NCBI GenBank assembly: GCA_003142575.1
Contig: PLMS01000139.1
Span: forward strand, 1 to 44,078
Direction of reading: 5' to 3'
Source of the DNA: Ignavibacteriota bacterium
GTDB lineage: Bacteria > Bacteroidota > Ignavibacteria > UBA10030
DNA: 44,078 nt
Shown here: positions 33,911 through 42,966 of the stretch, one piece after another
Layout of the letters: each line of letters begins with the position of its first letter
Numbering within the stretch: position 1 is the stretch's first letter
The notes under the pieces: model-generated
The model's input: the letters and a program-made list of their open reading frames with translations, nothing else
The model's database searches: none
What the model was told of the DNA's origin: nothing
Made by a program: the position numbers and the translations under genes

Positions 33911-34162
33911 CTCACTGCATAGATGTATAACATGAAATTTAAAAGATTAATTGGTGCTTCCTAATTATTTTAAAAAGGACAGAGTCAAATAAATAAAATG
34001 GAACTTGTTTCGTTTAGTACAATTTCGAATATATGAGCTTAATGAAAATGGATTCAAATATTTCTAACTATAAAGAAATAGGATGGTGTAGAAAGAAGTG
34101 ACTTGAAATTGATTTAATGAGCAGAATAATAGAACGCGTGCCATTAAAACAAGGAGACCAAA
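33911..34162. other. AT-rich gap with fragment resembling the next gene
   Basis: No gene with a start is visible. The 17 bases at 34044-34060 are identical to 34529-34545, inside the next gene, and both encode ENGFKYF in the plus frame. It may be a remnant of a duplicated copy. Confidence 0.35.
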
Positions 34163-34666
34163 ATGAAAACGCATCAAAGTTCTACAACGAGCTGGGAACA
34201 AATTTCCAAATGGGCTCGGTTATTTGTAGTCATGTCCATTACATCAATTGTAATTGGATGTGGTCAAGTTCAAGCGAAAGGATATCTTTCGAATGAAGTT
34301 TTTAAACGTCTGGGACAAAGTGCAAAAATGCTGCGCAGCGAATTAGGTAAACCAGATATCATAAAAGAAACAGATGAGTCCATACATTGGGTCTATGACA
34401 GAGATCATGGAGAGGTCTATTCATTTGCGCGCAACGTAGACGCAGTTGAATTTGCTGCATATGTTGTAGCGGGTCTAACCCAATATGAGGCGCTTCGCAC
34501 CAAGACAGCGATGATAGAGGAACTCGAAGAAAATGGATTCAAATACTTTTCTGGAGATGAAGAAACGATTCAGTACAGAAAAAATGGACGCTCCTTTTCA
34601 ATAACGCATAGGCCAAATATACATGGAAAATGGAATGTAACACTGCAAGCTGGTTTACAATATTGA
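34163..34666 (+). CDS. Lipoprotein of unknown function
   Basis: The 167-residue product has a lipoprotein signal ending in IVIGC and a polar rest. The SELGKPDIIKETDESIHWVY segment resembles the repeated motif of outer-membrane assembly lipoproteins such as SmpA/BamE, but only weakly. ATG has AAGGAG at good spacing. The GGCGG repeat follows downstream. The function is unknown. Confidence 0.7.
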   Translation: MKTHQSSTTSWEQISKWARLFVVMSITSIVIGCGQVQAKGYLSNEVFKRLGQSAKMLRSELGKPDIIKETDESIHWVYDRDHGEVYSFARNVDAVEFAAYVVAGLTQYEALRTKTAMIEELEENGFKYFSGDEETIQYRKNGRSFSITHRPNIHGKWNVTLQAGLQY

Positions 34667-34723
34667 TCCTGAGCAAATGTTTCATAAAACCTAAACCTAT
34701 AATTATCAGTGCGGCAACTTTTT

Positions 34724-34796
34724 ATCCGCCGTCTTTCGCGTTTTGTGCGTCCGCCATATTTTGGGCGGATTGGCGGAGCGACCATCCATAAGGTGG
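34724..34796. repeat. GGCGG-rich palindromic repeat, second copy
   Basis: A CCGCC-ATATTTTG-GGCGG hairpin (34751-34768 region) is followed by the 27-base block 34770-34796, which matches 32202-32228. It lies 21 bases before the next gene. Confidence 0.6.
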
Positions 34797-34817
34797 TTTT
34801 CCATTTAGGGGAATCCA

Positions 34818-35411
34818 ATGAAAACCCCATCGAAGAAACAACTTGAGAAGGCACATGAAGTTTACATAAAGAACGAACCGAGAGATTTATTCTACAAGGT
34901 TGCAAACGATCTTGTTTCTCTTTCACTCAAAGGAAAAACTTCTGTTACTGTAGCCGAAGCAATCTCCGCCCTGCTTCTAACTTGGAATCGAGAAGTTTAT
35001 CGTTTCAAGAAATTTACAGAGTCAGACTTGGTTGTTTTAGATAAAAACATTTCCAAACACAAGGATGCCCTCATTTCATATCGAAAACGTTCTATCCGTC
35101 TTCCATCTGTCAGTCAAGAGGGACTTCTTGTATGCTTATTTCAAGATTTCGAACATCCACGTGGTCCAGTAGGTGCGGCAAAGACATTGCATCTTCTCGC
35201 TCCTAAGTTTTTCCCACTATGGGACCGTAGAATTGCTGAAAAGGGGTATGGAATCAAACTATATAAAACAGGTAGGAATGGTCAAGGATATTTAATTTTT
35301 TTGAAAATGGTTGCAAAGCAAACAGCGAAAATCAAGCGATACAATAAGCGATATCCACTCAAAAGATTAGACGAATATAACTATTGCAAGTATACAAAGA
35401 ATTGGATTTGA
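34818..35411 (+). CDS. Hypothetical protein
   Basis: The 197-residue product has no signal or membrane segment and is helical and basic. Its LHLLAPKFFPLWDRRIAEKGYG block is conserved-looking, with a tryptophan-aspartate pair. The ATG has TAGGGG at good spacing. It sits between two predicted secreted proteins in the AT-rich segment. I do not recognise the family. Confidence 0.7.
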   Translation: MKTPSKKQLEKAHEVYIKNEPRDLFYKVANDLVSLSLKGKTSVTVAEAISALLLTWNREVYRFKKFTESDLVVLDKNISKHKDALISYRKRSIRLPSVSQEGLLVCLFQDFEHPRGPVGAAKTLHLLAPKFFPLWDRRIAEKGYGIKLYKTGRNGQGYLIFLKMVAKQTAKIKRYNKRYPLKRLDEYNYCKYTKNWI

Positions 35412-35435
35412 CCGATATGAATAAAGGAGATCAAT

Positions 35436-36542
35436 GTGAAACGGCTAGATAAACTACTGATTATCGCAATATTGGTCTGTGCAATACTTTTGCTAATAGT
35501 AATCATTAACAATCCGATAGAAAAAAGTTCCGATCCATCGTTAGATGAACTTAATTTGAAGAAAGGGTTACTCGATGTGAAATGGGACGATGATTGGATT
35601 TCAATAAAAACAAAAATTGAAAAATATCCAAATGTTATTCCAACCAACATAGTCGACACGGGCAGTATCGTATTCAAAGGAGGAAATCTCTGTGGTTTCA
35701 CAGTCGGTGTGTGGTGGTTTTCGTATTACAATGGTTCTAAGTTGCATCTAATTTCGATTAGCTTTGACAGCAAAACAATTGAAAATATGGAGGCAGCTTT
35801 TGTCAAATTGCGAAATATAGTTATTAATGAATTAGGCCCACCCATTGAAAAGCAGACAAATCATCTTAACAAAAGAGCTGAATGGGATGTCCTCATTGAT
35901 TCATCAAAGTACGTTCATGTATTTCTAAATAGGGAGATTTATGATTGGAGTCCAAATTATGAAGGATTATTACTTGAGATATCTTTGAAAGATATAGATA
36001 CATCATCTCATATAGAACGGACGGAGTATCAATCATCAGATATTCTAGTTGATACAACTATCTTTGGATCACTATCTTATGGTATGACCGTAAATCAGGT
36101 AAAGGGACTGAGCAATATATATGTCGCAGGGCTATCAGACTTTAATTATAGTTATGCAAAAGTATATTCGATGTCACGCAGAACATTATTTTGTGGAGAT
36201 TCAGTTAAATTAATAATTTATTTCGATCAGCAAGGGACTGTTGAACGCGTTTTTATCACTGACTTCTCACTCTGCAATAGGAAGACAGGGAAAGGAACTT
36301 ATTTACCTTCAATAACAAATGAAGGTAAGTCTGAAATCAAAAGGATCAAAGGGTACTTCACTCGGCTTTATGGTGCACCTTCTTCTAAGGATACCAATTA
36401 TACTGAATGGTATAGTCTATCAACTACTATGTGGCATTCATCGTCGTCCGATATTTCCTTACTTCAAGACATTACAACGGAAAATCATAAAAAAATGGAA
36501 GGCGAACCGGGATTATTTTTTGAGAGAAAGAAAAAACCTTAG
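35436..36542 (+). CDS. Membrane-anchored protein with an internal duplication
   Basis: The 368-residue product starts with GTG 35436 after AAAGGAG; the nearby ATG is followed by a stop. One N-terminal membrane segment (about residues 7-26) precedes two related domains (about 44-190 and 205-360). Both begin with a short beta strand and a helix with a V-x-x-I/V spacing and contain a G-x-P turn (LGPPIEKQ and YGAPSSKD). This suggests a duplicated module facing the periplasm. I recognise no family. Confidence 0.7.
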   Translation: MKRLDKLLIIAILVCAILLLIVIINNPIEKSSDPSLDELNLKKGLLDVKWDDDWISIKTKIEKYPNVIPTNIVDTGSIVFKGGNLCGFTVGVWWFSYYNGSKLHLISISFDSKTIENMEAAFVKLRNIVINELGPPIEKQTNHLNKRAEWDVLIDSSKYVHVFLNREIYDWSPNYEGLLLEISLKDIDTSSHIERTEYQSSDILVDTTIFGSLSYGMTVNQVKGLSNIYVAGLSDFNYSYAKVYSMSRRTLFCGDSVKLIIYFDQQGTVERVFITDFSLCNRKTGKGTYLPSITNEGKSEIKRIKGYFTRLYGAPSSKDTNYTEWYSLSTTMWHSSSSDISLLQDITTENHKKMEGEPGLFFERKKKP

Positions 36543-36685
36543 TTATAGCTATAATCTCAAACAAATAATTAGACTCCACTTAAAAATGGAAGCGGCCTAC
36601 CCATTTTAAAAAGGAAAGAGTCCCCCGCTCAACAAAAAAATCGATAACACTGAGTCAGTTCTTTTTACTTTTCTGACAAGGTGTT

Positions 36686-38173
36686 CTACAGAATCGGTAG
36701 CTGGATAGTGAAAGTGCTTCCCTTGCCTTCTTTGCTTTTTACTTCGATTGAGCCATTATGCGCTTCCGCGATCCATTTGGCAATGGGGAGGCCGAGACCG
36801 CTACCGGAGGTGTTTTCATCGTTTCCGGAGCTTCGCTCTACGCGGTAAAATCGCTCAAATATTTTACTTTGATCCTTTCGTGGAATACCGATACCGTTAT
36901 CCTTGATCATTATAACTGCATTCCCAGTATCCTTTTTTAGTGAAAGTGTCACAAGCCCGTGCGGTTGTGTATATTTGATGGCATTATCGATGAGATTCAA
37001 GAAAAGCTGCTTCAAACGTGCGGCATCTCCTTTGATGTGCAACTCCTCGGAGCGCTCCAATTTTATCTTGATCTTTTTTGCTTCAGCAAGTACTTGTGCC
37101 TCTTCAAAGAGTTGGTGGATGAATTCATCCAGCGCGACCGGCTGCATGTTGAATACCAATCGCCCGGTATCCGATTTTACCAGGATCATCAGGCTTTCAA
37201 CGATCGAGGAGAGCCGGACTAATTCATCGTTCATGCTCATGAAAAGTTCGCGTGCTTGTTTGGACATTCGTTGGTTGCGCAGCGCGACTTCAATTTCACC
37301 GCGCATAATTGTAAGCGGCGTCCGTAACTCGTGCGACGCATCTGCGGAGAATTGCTGAATTTGCACGAATGATGCCTGCAAGCGGCTGATCATATCGTTG
37401 AATTGTTCTGTGAGCCGTCCAAGTTCGTCATTGACGCGATGCGTTGGAAGTCGGCGGCTAAGATTTTGCGCAGTAATTTCTTTTGCTGTCTTCGTGAGTT
37501 CATCAACGGGCTTAAGCGATTTGTGCGCCAGAAACCACCCGCCGATAACAGAGATCAATAACGCCAATGGCGTGATGAAGAGGAAGTTGTAGAAAACACT
37601 GTCCGTTACTTCGTACACCGGTTCCAGCGGGTAAGCGACAAAAATCTTGACATAGTCGTTTTGTGTCAACGCGAGACGAATCTCCTGGTTATCCGGGCCC
37701 TTCGTACTGACGACGTTGATCCATTGATACGGAATTTCGTTGTAGCTAATCGTGTGCCCGCGCAGACTTTGAGATCGGTACAGCAAGTCGCCGTTGCGGT
37801 CAAGAATCTGAATGTAGTGGCGCCTCGGACTCAGCAGGGTATGCTGGTAAATCTGGTTCCACATCTCGTCTATTTCTGCGCGCTTACCGGCGCTTGTGTC
37901 AATTACTTCCGGTTGTTCTTCCTGCTGTGCGGCGCTGCGTTTGAGTTCCTGCAGTTCTTTGAGTGCGGCTCGTTTTATTTTTACTTTCTTCGCTTGCGGT
38001 CCGATAAATTCGTTCACCCATTGCACTTCGTTCTTTAAGGAATAGTCCAGATTATCGAGGAGCGAGGATCGCGATGCAACATAGGCAATGACACCTGAGC
38101 CGAGAAGTGTGACGCCAAGAATTGCGGCATACCACAATGAAAGTTTTGTGCGGATGGAATGAAGTATTTTCAT
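36686..38173 (-). CDS. Sensor histidine kinase
   Basis: The 495-residue membrane kinase has two membrane segments (about 12-34 and 195-216) around a periplasmic region of about 160 residues, then HAMP (about 217-270), the phosphoacceptor H281 (FSADASHELRTPL), and a catalytic domain with NLIDNAIKYT, DNGIGIP and GSGLGL. It overlaps the response regulator gene by four bases. The signal sensed is unknown. Confidence 0.95.
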   Translation of the reverse strand: MKILHSIRTKLSLWYAAILGVTLLGSGVIAYVASRSSLLDNLDYSLKNEVQWVNEFIGPQAKKVKIKRAALKELQELKRSAAQQEEQPEVIDTSAGKRAEIDEMWNQIYQHTLLSPRRHYIQILDRNGDLLYRSQSLRGHTISYNEIPYQWINVVSTKGPDNQEIRLALTQNDYVKIFVAYPLEPVYEVTDSVFYNFLFITPLALLISVIGGWFLAHKSLKPVDELTKTAKEITAQNLSRRLPTHRVNDELGRLTEQFNDMISRLQASFVQIQQFSADASHELRTPLTIMRGEIEVALRNQRMSKQARELFMSMNDELVRLSSIVESLMILVKSDTGRLVFNMQPVALDEFIHQLFEEAQVLAEAKKIKIKLERSEELHIKGDAARLKQLFLNLIDNAIKYTQPHGLVTLSLKKDTGNAVIMIKDNGIGIPRKDQSKIFERFYRVERSSGNDENTSGSGLGLPIAKWIAEAHNGSIEVKSKEGKGSTFTIQLPIL

Positions 38174-38883
38174 GCAGACATGCCCGCCGACGTTCCTTTG
38201 GCGGATTTGAATGACAACTTTTTGTCAGAAAGATAGTACCCTTTACCACGTTCGGTCTGAAGAAGCTTCATCGAGAAGTCGGCATCGATTTTTTTTCGCA
38301 GGTGGTTGACATACACATCTACGACATTTGTGCCCGGATCAAAATTGTATCCCCAAATATCCCTTGAAAGCTCCTGGCGTGAAATTAATTCACCGCGGTG
38401 ACGTAAAAAATATTCGATGAGAGCATACTCGCGTACAGTCAGCTCAATGGGAGTACCGGAACGGCTGGCTGTATGTGCAACGGTGTCCAAAATAAGATCG
38501 GCATATTTAAGTTTTGTCCTGACCGTACCTCGGCGCATCAATGAGCGAATACGTGCTAACAATACGTTAAAGGCAAATGGTTTCGTCAAGTAATCATCCG
38601 CGCCCTGATCAAGCCCACCCACGATATCCTCCGTTGCACTGCGAGCTGTCAGCATCAAGATTGGAGTTCGGATTTCGTCTTTCCGCAAATCGCGCAGGAT
38701 TTCAAAACCATTTTTCTTGGGAAGCAAGACATCAAGCAGGATGAGATCGTACACTTCTGTTCGAGCACACTTCTCGCCGGTCTTTCCATCGGCGGCGGTT
38801 TCAACTTCATACCCCTCAGCTTCTAAGCCCTTTTTGAGAAAACGGGCAACCTTCTGTTCGTCCTCAATCACAAGGATGCGCAT
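38170..38883 (-). CDS. OmpR/PhoB-family response regulator
   Basis: The 237-residue protein has a receiver domain with D51 as the phosphorylated aspartate (LILLDVLLPKKNGFE), the conserved LTA and KPF positions, and a C-terminal winged helix (LTVREYALIEYFLRHRG, ending NVVDVYVNHLRKKID). It is partnered with the kinase at 36686. A carboxy-terminal tail of about 20 residues after GKGYYL is longer than usual. Confidence 0.95.
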   Translation of the reverse strand: MRILVIEDEQKVARFLKKGLEAEGYEVETAADGKTGEKCARTEVYDLILLDVLLPKKNGFEILRDLRKDEIRTPILMLTARSATEDIVGGLDQGADDYLTKPFAFNVLLARIRSLMRRGTVRTKLKYADLILDTVAHTASRSGTPIELTVREYALIEYFLRHRGELISRQELSRDIWGYNFDPGTNVVDVYVNHLRKKIDADFSMKLLQTERGKGYYLSDKKLSFKSAKGTSAGMSA

Positions 38884-39222
38884 AATGATCTTTCTTATGA
38901 TGTAGTAGTCACGATATTATACTTGGGGAAGTTACTCGTTTATCGGAAAAGTGTCAAATGGGAAGAAAAAAAGAATGGAATTCTATGATTATTGAAGGAG
39001 TAATAGATTCAAGTTGTAGATTCTGCTCTAAGGAAATTATCGAATGACTGGATCCTGTGTACGTGTGCAACAGAGGAAAACTATCATAAAGATCCTCTAT
39101 ATATGAAAAACTCTTCATACAGTTATCTTTGAATCTCCCACATTTTTCCCTATATTTTTTATCAACACATCATCTAGAATACTAGAGAACACCTCAAAAT
39201 TCATAACGGTATTGACAAAGAA
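38884..39222. other. Divergent promoter region, no gene seen
   Basis: I see no gene here. A minus-strand TATAAT (38921-38916) lies 33 bases upstream of the response regulator ATG but has only a weak -35. The candidate promoter of the TRAP operon at 39129 is on the other strand. Confidence 0.4.
39129..39156 (+). promoter_or_regulatory. Candidate promoter of the TRAP operon
   Basis: TTGAAT and TATATT are spaced by 16 bases (TTTGAA at 17), with the -10 running on as TATATTTT. It is 66 bases upstream of the TatT-like gene. Confidence 0.45.
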
Positions 39223-40089
39223 ATGAAAACTATGAAGAGAATTATAGTGTGCAGTATTGCAGTGTTTCTCTTGGAAGGCTGTATCCAGACCATTGCGCTA
39301 CGCTCAATGGGCGGTATTCTCGATAATGGGCTATCAGCATTCTACGAAGAATCTGATTTGCAATTGGCACACGAGGCGCTTGGGAGCAACCTCAAACTCA
39401 TCGAGGCAATGATCAAGAGCGATCCGGAGAACGAACAGTTTCTTACATTTGCAGCGGAAGGGTTCAATGCCTATGCATTGGCTTTTTGCGAGGATGACAG
39501 TGTGGAGCGGGCACGCGTTTTTTATTTGCGCGCAAAAGAATATGGAATGCGAGTTCTCATGAAAAATAAAAAATTTAAGGAGGCTTTGGATAGCAATATT
39601 ACGGCATTTCGTGAAGCAGTAAATACCTTTGATAAGGATGATGTCCCCGCCATTTTTTGGACTGCGTTCAGCTGGGGAAGCTATATCAATATCACTCGCA
39701 CTGATGTTGCAGGTCTTGCCGATTTAAGTAAAGTAAACGCTCTTATTGAATTTGTAGCAGAAAAAAATCCTTCATTCTATTATGGCGGTGCGTATTTATT
39801 TCTTGGCACTATCGAAGGCAGTACGCCGAAGTCGCTCGGCGGAAATCCCGATAAAGCGAAAGAATATTTTGAGAAGTGTCTTGCACTCAATGGCGGAAAA
39901 TTTTTAATGACGCAATTGTATTATGCCCGAACATACGCTGTGGCGACACAAAACCAGCCGTTGTTTGAATCATTACTGAAACAGGTGGAGGAAGCTTCCC
40001 CGGATATTTTACCGGAAGCGCGTCTTGCCAATATTGTCGCAAAAAAGAAAGCGCGGAAACTGCTGGCGCAATCAAACGAATTATTCTAA
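39223..40089 (+). CDS. TatT-like TRAP-associated lipoprotein
   Basis: The 288-residue product has a lipoprotein signal ending in LLEGC and a helical rest with tetratricopeptide-like repeats (SMGGILDNGLSAFYEESDLQ, DKAKEYFEKCLALNGG). This matches the TatT family of TRAP-associated periplasmic proteins, best known from Treponema, which form a complex with the binding protein. It lies 13 bases before the binding protein gene and leads the operon. Confidence 0.82.
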   Translation: MKTMKRIIVCSIAVFLLEGCIQTIALRSMGGILDNGLSAFYEESDLQLAHEALGSNLKLIEAMIKSDPENEQFLTFAAEGFNAYALAFCEDDSVERARVFYLRAKEYGMRVLMKNKKFKEALDSNITAFREAVNTFDKDDVPAIFWTAFSWGSYINITRTDVAGLADLSKVNALIEFVAEKNPSFYYGGAYLFLGTIEGSTPKSLGGNPDKAKEYFEKCLALNGGKFLMTQLYYARTYAVATQNQPLFESLLKQVEEASPDILPEARLANIVAKKKARKLLAQSNELF

Positions 40090-40102
40090 AAGGACCATAG
40101 AG

Positions 40103-41122
40103 ATGACAAAACGATTTATGAAAATCATTTTTTTTACTCAACTATTCGTTGCTGTAGTACTCTCAACTGCTTTGAGTCAGCAATACACCATCAAATTCGC
40201 TTCCATTGCACCGGATGGCAGCACGTGGATGAATGTGATGAAAGAGTATGATGCTGCGATTCGAAAAGAAAGCGATGGGCGGCTTGGTTTTCGTATGTAT
40301 CCGAGCGGAGTGCAAGGAGATGAAAAGACGGTGATCCGAAAAATCGGTGTAGGACAACTGCATGCTGCAGGTTTTACCGGTGTCGGGCTCGGAGAAATTG
40401 CGCCCAAAGAGCGTATTCTCGATACGCCATTCCTGATTCGAAGCAGTGAAGAAGCTGATAATCTGTACCAAGTATTCGATCAAGAATTACAACAAGCGTT
40501 TGTAGCCGGCGGATATGTGCTGCTTGGTTGGTCAGAGGTCGGATTTGTCTATGTGTTCAGCAATTCTCCGATCAAGAAAGCGGATGATATCAAGCAGCTC
40601 AAAATGTGGGTGTGGGATGGCGATCCTGTGGCGGAAACAGCCTTCCGCGCATTAGATATCAAACCGATTCCTCTTTCATTTGATAACGTCCGTACATCGC
40701 TGCAAACCGGCCTTGTCAATGCATTCTATACAACTCCGTATGCCGCAATCGCACTGCAATGGTATACGCAAGCAAAATTTATGGCTGATTATCCGCTCAC
40801 ATGTTCGTCTGGGGCTGTACTTCTTTCCAAAAAATATTACGACACCATGCCAAAAGATTTACAGGAGATTCTTATCCGTAATGGTCGTATCTATATGAAG
40901 AAACTTACCGAAGCTGGTCGTCTGGATAATAAGAATTCACTTACCGAGCTTAAGAAACGCGGCATTACATTTACCGAAGCGAACGATAAAGAAGTACAGG
41001 AGTATATGGCCGCCGGACTTCGCGCGCGCCGGATGCTCGTTGGAAAAATGTATGATGAAGACTTTATGAATCGCGTTGAAAAAGTTGCGGAAGATTTTAG
41101 AAAGAGTACGAAAAAGAAATGA
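40103..41122 (+). CDS. TRAP transporter periplasmic binding protein, DctP family
   Basis: The 339-residue product has a signal peptide ending near residue 26 and the DctP-type fold (FASIAPDGSTWMNVMKEY, YPSGVQGDEKTVIRKIGVGQLHAAG, DTPFLIRSSEEADNLY). The conserved arginine that binds a substrate carboxylate (in the pattern L-K-M-R-V) appears replaced by tryptophan (LKMWVWDGDP). The substrate may therefore not be a typical carboxylate. ATG 40103 has AGGACC upstream. It overlaps the small permease gene by four bases. Confidence 0.87.
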   Translation: MTKRFMKIIFFTQLFVAVVLSTALSQQYTIKFASIAPDGSTWMNVMKEYDAAIRKESDGRLGFRMYPSGVQGDEKTVIRKIGVGQLHAAGFTGVGLGEIAPKERILDTPFLIRSSEEADNLYQVFDQELQQAFVAGGYVLLGWSEVGFVYVFSNSPIKKADDIKQLKMWVWDGDPVAETAFRALDIKPIPLSFDNVRTSLQTGLVNAFYTTPYAAIALQWYTQAKFMADYPLTCSSGAVLLSKKYYDTMPKDLQEILIRNGRIYMKKLTEAGRLDNKNSLTELKKRGITFTEANDKEVQEYMAAGLRARRMLVGKMYDEDFMNRVEKVAEDFRKSTKKK

Positions 41123-41616
41123 AGATACTGAAAGCTGTTGATTCCATTCTCAATAAGATTGAAGGGGCAGTGCTTATTATTCTCCTTCTCACTATGCTTA
41201 TCATGGCATTTGGACAAGTCGTACTGCGAAATATTTTCTCCGGCGGTATTGTCTGGGGAGATATTCTTTTGCGCCATCTCGTGTTGTGGATAGGATTCCT
41301 TGGAGCAGCGCTTGCTACGAGCGGTGAACGTCATATTAATATCGATGCATTAACACGCTACCTGCCCGAACGGCTTAAAAGAGCTGTTGGCACGCTCACG
41401 AACATCTTCGCTGCTTTTGTGTGTTTTCTCTTATTCCGCGCATCGCTGACGTTCATCGATTTCGAAATTGCCAATAAAAATACCGTCTTTGGCGAGGTTC
41501 CTTCCTGGTATGCGCAGATTATCATTCCGGTAGGATTTGGCTTGCTTGTATTCCATTTCATTGTTCGCGCAGTAATTGATGCGGAGAAAGCGGTTCAGAA
41601 AGGAGCAACAGCATGA
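41119..41616 (+). CDS. TRAP transporter small permease, DctQ family
   Basis: The 165-residue membrane protein has four hydrophobic segments and the DctQ block WGDILLRHLVLWIGFLGAALAT. It assembles with DctM and the binding protein in the inner membrane for sodium- or proton-driven uptake. It overlaps the flanking genes by four bases on each side. Confidence 0.9.
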   Translation: MKILKAVDSILNKIEGAVLIILLLTMLIMAFGQVVLRNIFSGGIVWGDILLRHLVLWIGFLGAALATSGERHINIDALTRYLPERLKRAVGTLTNIFAAFVCFLLFRASLTFIDFEIANKNTVFGEVPSWYAQIIIPVGFGLLVFHFIVRAVIDAEKAVQKGATA

Positions 41617-42893
41617 CCATTTGGCTGATTGTAGCTCTTATTGTATTGCTCATGCTGTCCGGTGCTCCTCTCTTCACTATTTTTGGAGCTCTGGCACTTT
41701 ATTTATTCTTTGTTTCCGGAATTGATATATCGGCTGTTATTATTGAGCTCTATCGTCTCACGGATATGCCGCCGCTGGTTGCGATTCCACTCTTTGCATT
41801 TGCAGGGTACATGTTGGCAGAGAGCAATGCACCTCATCGATTGGTCAATCTGTCTCAGGCAGTATTTGGCTGGATACCAGGTGGGTTGGCAATTGTGGTA
41901 TTAGTAACTTGTGCATTCTTTACAGCATTCACCGGGGCCTCCGGCGTGACGATCGTGGCATTGGGCGGCCTGCTCTATCCCATGCTCATAAAAGAACACT
42001 ATCCGGAAAAATTCTCACTTGGTTTGGTGACAGCCTCTGGAAGCATCGGCTTACTCTTTCCCCCAAGCTTACCGATTATTGTCTACGGTATGGTTGCAGG
42101 AGTCAGTATCGATAAATTGTTTGTCGCAGGAATTATTCCAGGTATAATACTCATTTCAATTATCGCAATATACAGTGTGCGTGAGGGGATCAGAGCTCAA
42201 GTGCCGCGAGTTCCATTTGTCTGGTCGAATGTCATCAGGACAATGAAAGAAGTAGCATGGGAGTTGCCGTTGCCGTTTATCATTATCATCGGAATTTATG
42301 GAGGATTCGTTACGGCAACTGAAGCAGCATCGGTGACGGCGTTTTATGTATTCATCGTAGAGGTTTTCATTTATCGCGATTTGAAAATATTCAGCGATCT
42401 GCCGCGCGTCATGAAGGAATCGATGCTCTTGGTGGGTGCAATCATCTCTATTCTTGGTGTGGCTCTCGGATTGACAAATTATCTTATCGACCAGCAAGTA
42501 CCACAAAAGCTTTTTGAGTTTGTTCAGACAAATATAAGTAGCCCGATAACGTTCTTGTTAATCCTCAACGGTTTCCTGATCATTGTTGGAATGATGATGG
42601 ATATATTCTCTGCCACTATCGTAGTTGTGCCGCTTATTCTTCCTATAGCGCGCGCATTCAATGTGGATCCCGTGCATCTCGGTATCGTCTTTCTCACGAA
42701 TTTAGAAATTGGTTATCTGACACCGCCGGTCGGATTGAATCTCTTCTTGTCAAGTTTGCGGTTCAAGAAGCCTGTGCTTCATATTACGAAGTCGGTTCTT
42801 GTTTTTATACTTCTCGAACTAGTTGCATTGATGGTGATTACGTACTGGCCTGGCCTGAGTCTCTGGTTAGTGCATCTTAACGGAACGCAATAG
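41613..42893 (+). CDS. TRAP transporter large permease, DctM family
   Basis: The 426-residue membrane protein has about twelve hydrophobic segments and DctM motifs (TAFTGASGVTIVALGGLLYPML, ASGSIGLLFPPSLPIIVYG, LTPPVGLNLFLSS). It carries the transport path, coupled to the ion gradient. It starts in an ATGA overlap with DctQ, and the terminator at 42916 follows. Confidence 0.95.
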   Translation: MTIWLIVALIVLLMLSGAPLFTIFGALALYLFFVSGIDISAVIIELYRLTDMPPLVAIPLFAFAGYMLAESNAPHRLVNLSQAVFGWIPGGLAIVVLVTCAFFTAFTGASGVTIVALGGLLYPMLIKEHYPEKFSLGLVTASGSIGLLFPPSLPIIVYGMVAGVSIDKLFVAGIIPGIILISIIAIYSVREGIRAQVPRVPFVWSNVIRTMKEVAWELPLPFIIIIGIYGGFVTATEAASVTAFYVFIVEVFIYRDLKIFSDLPRVMKESMLLVGAIISILGVALGLTNYLIDQQVPQKLFEFVQTNISSPITFLLILNGFLIIVGMMMDIFSATIVVVPLILPIARAFNVDPVHLGIVFLTNLEIGYLTPPVGLNLFLSSLRFKKPVLHITKSVLVFILLELVALMVITYWPGLSLWLVHLNGTQ

Positions 42894-42915
42894 AGACGCT
42901 CTTAGAAATTTATAG

Positions 42916-42955
42916 AAGGGTGAAGCGGAGGGGAAGTGAAGCTTCACCCTTTTTC
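42916..42955 (+). terminator. Rho-independent terminator of the TRAP operon
   Basis: AAGGGTGAAGC (42916-42926) and GCTTCACCCTT (42941-42951) form an 11-bp stem, continuing into TTTTCC. It lies between the convergent DctM and MFS genes. Confidence 0.7.
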
Positions 42956-42966
42956 CATTTCATAAA

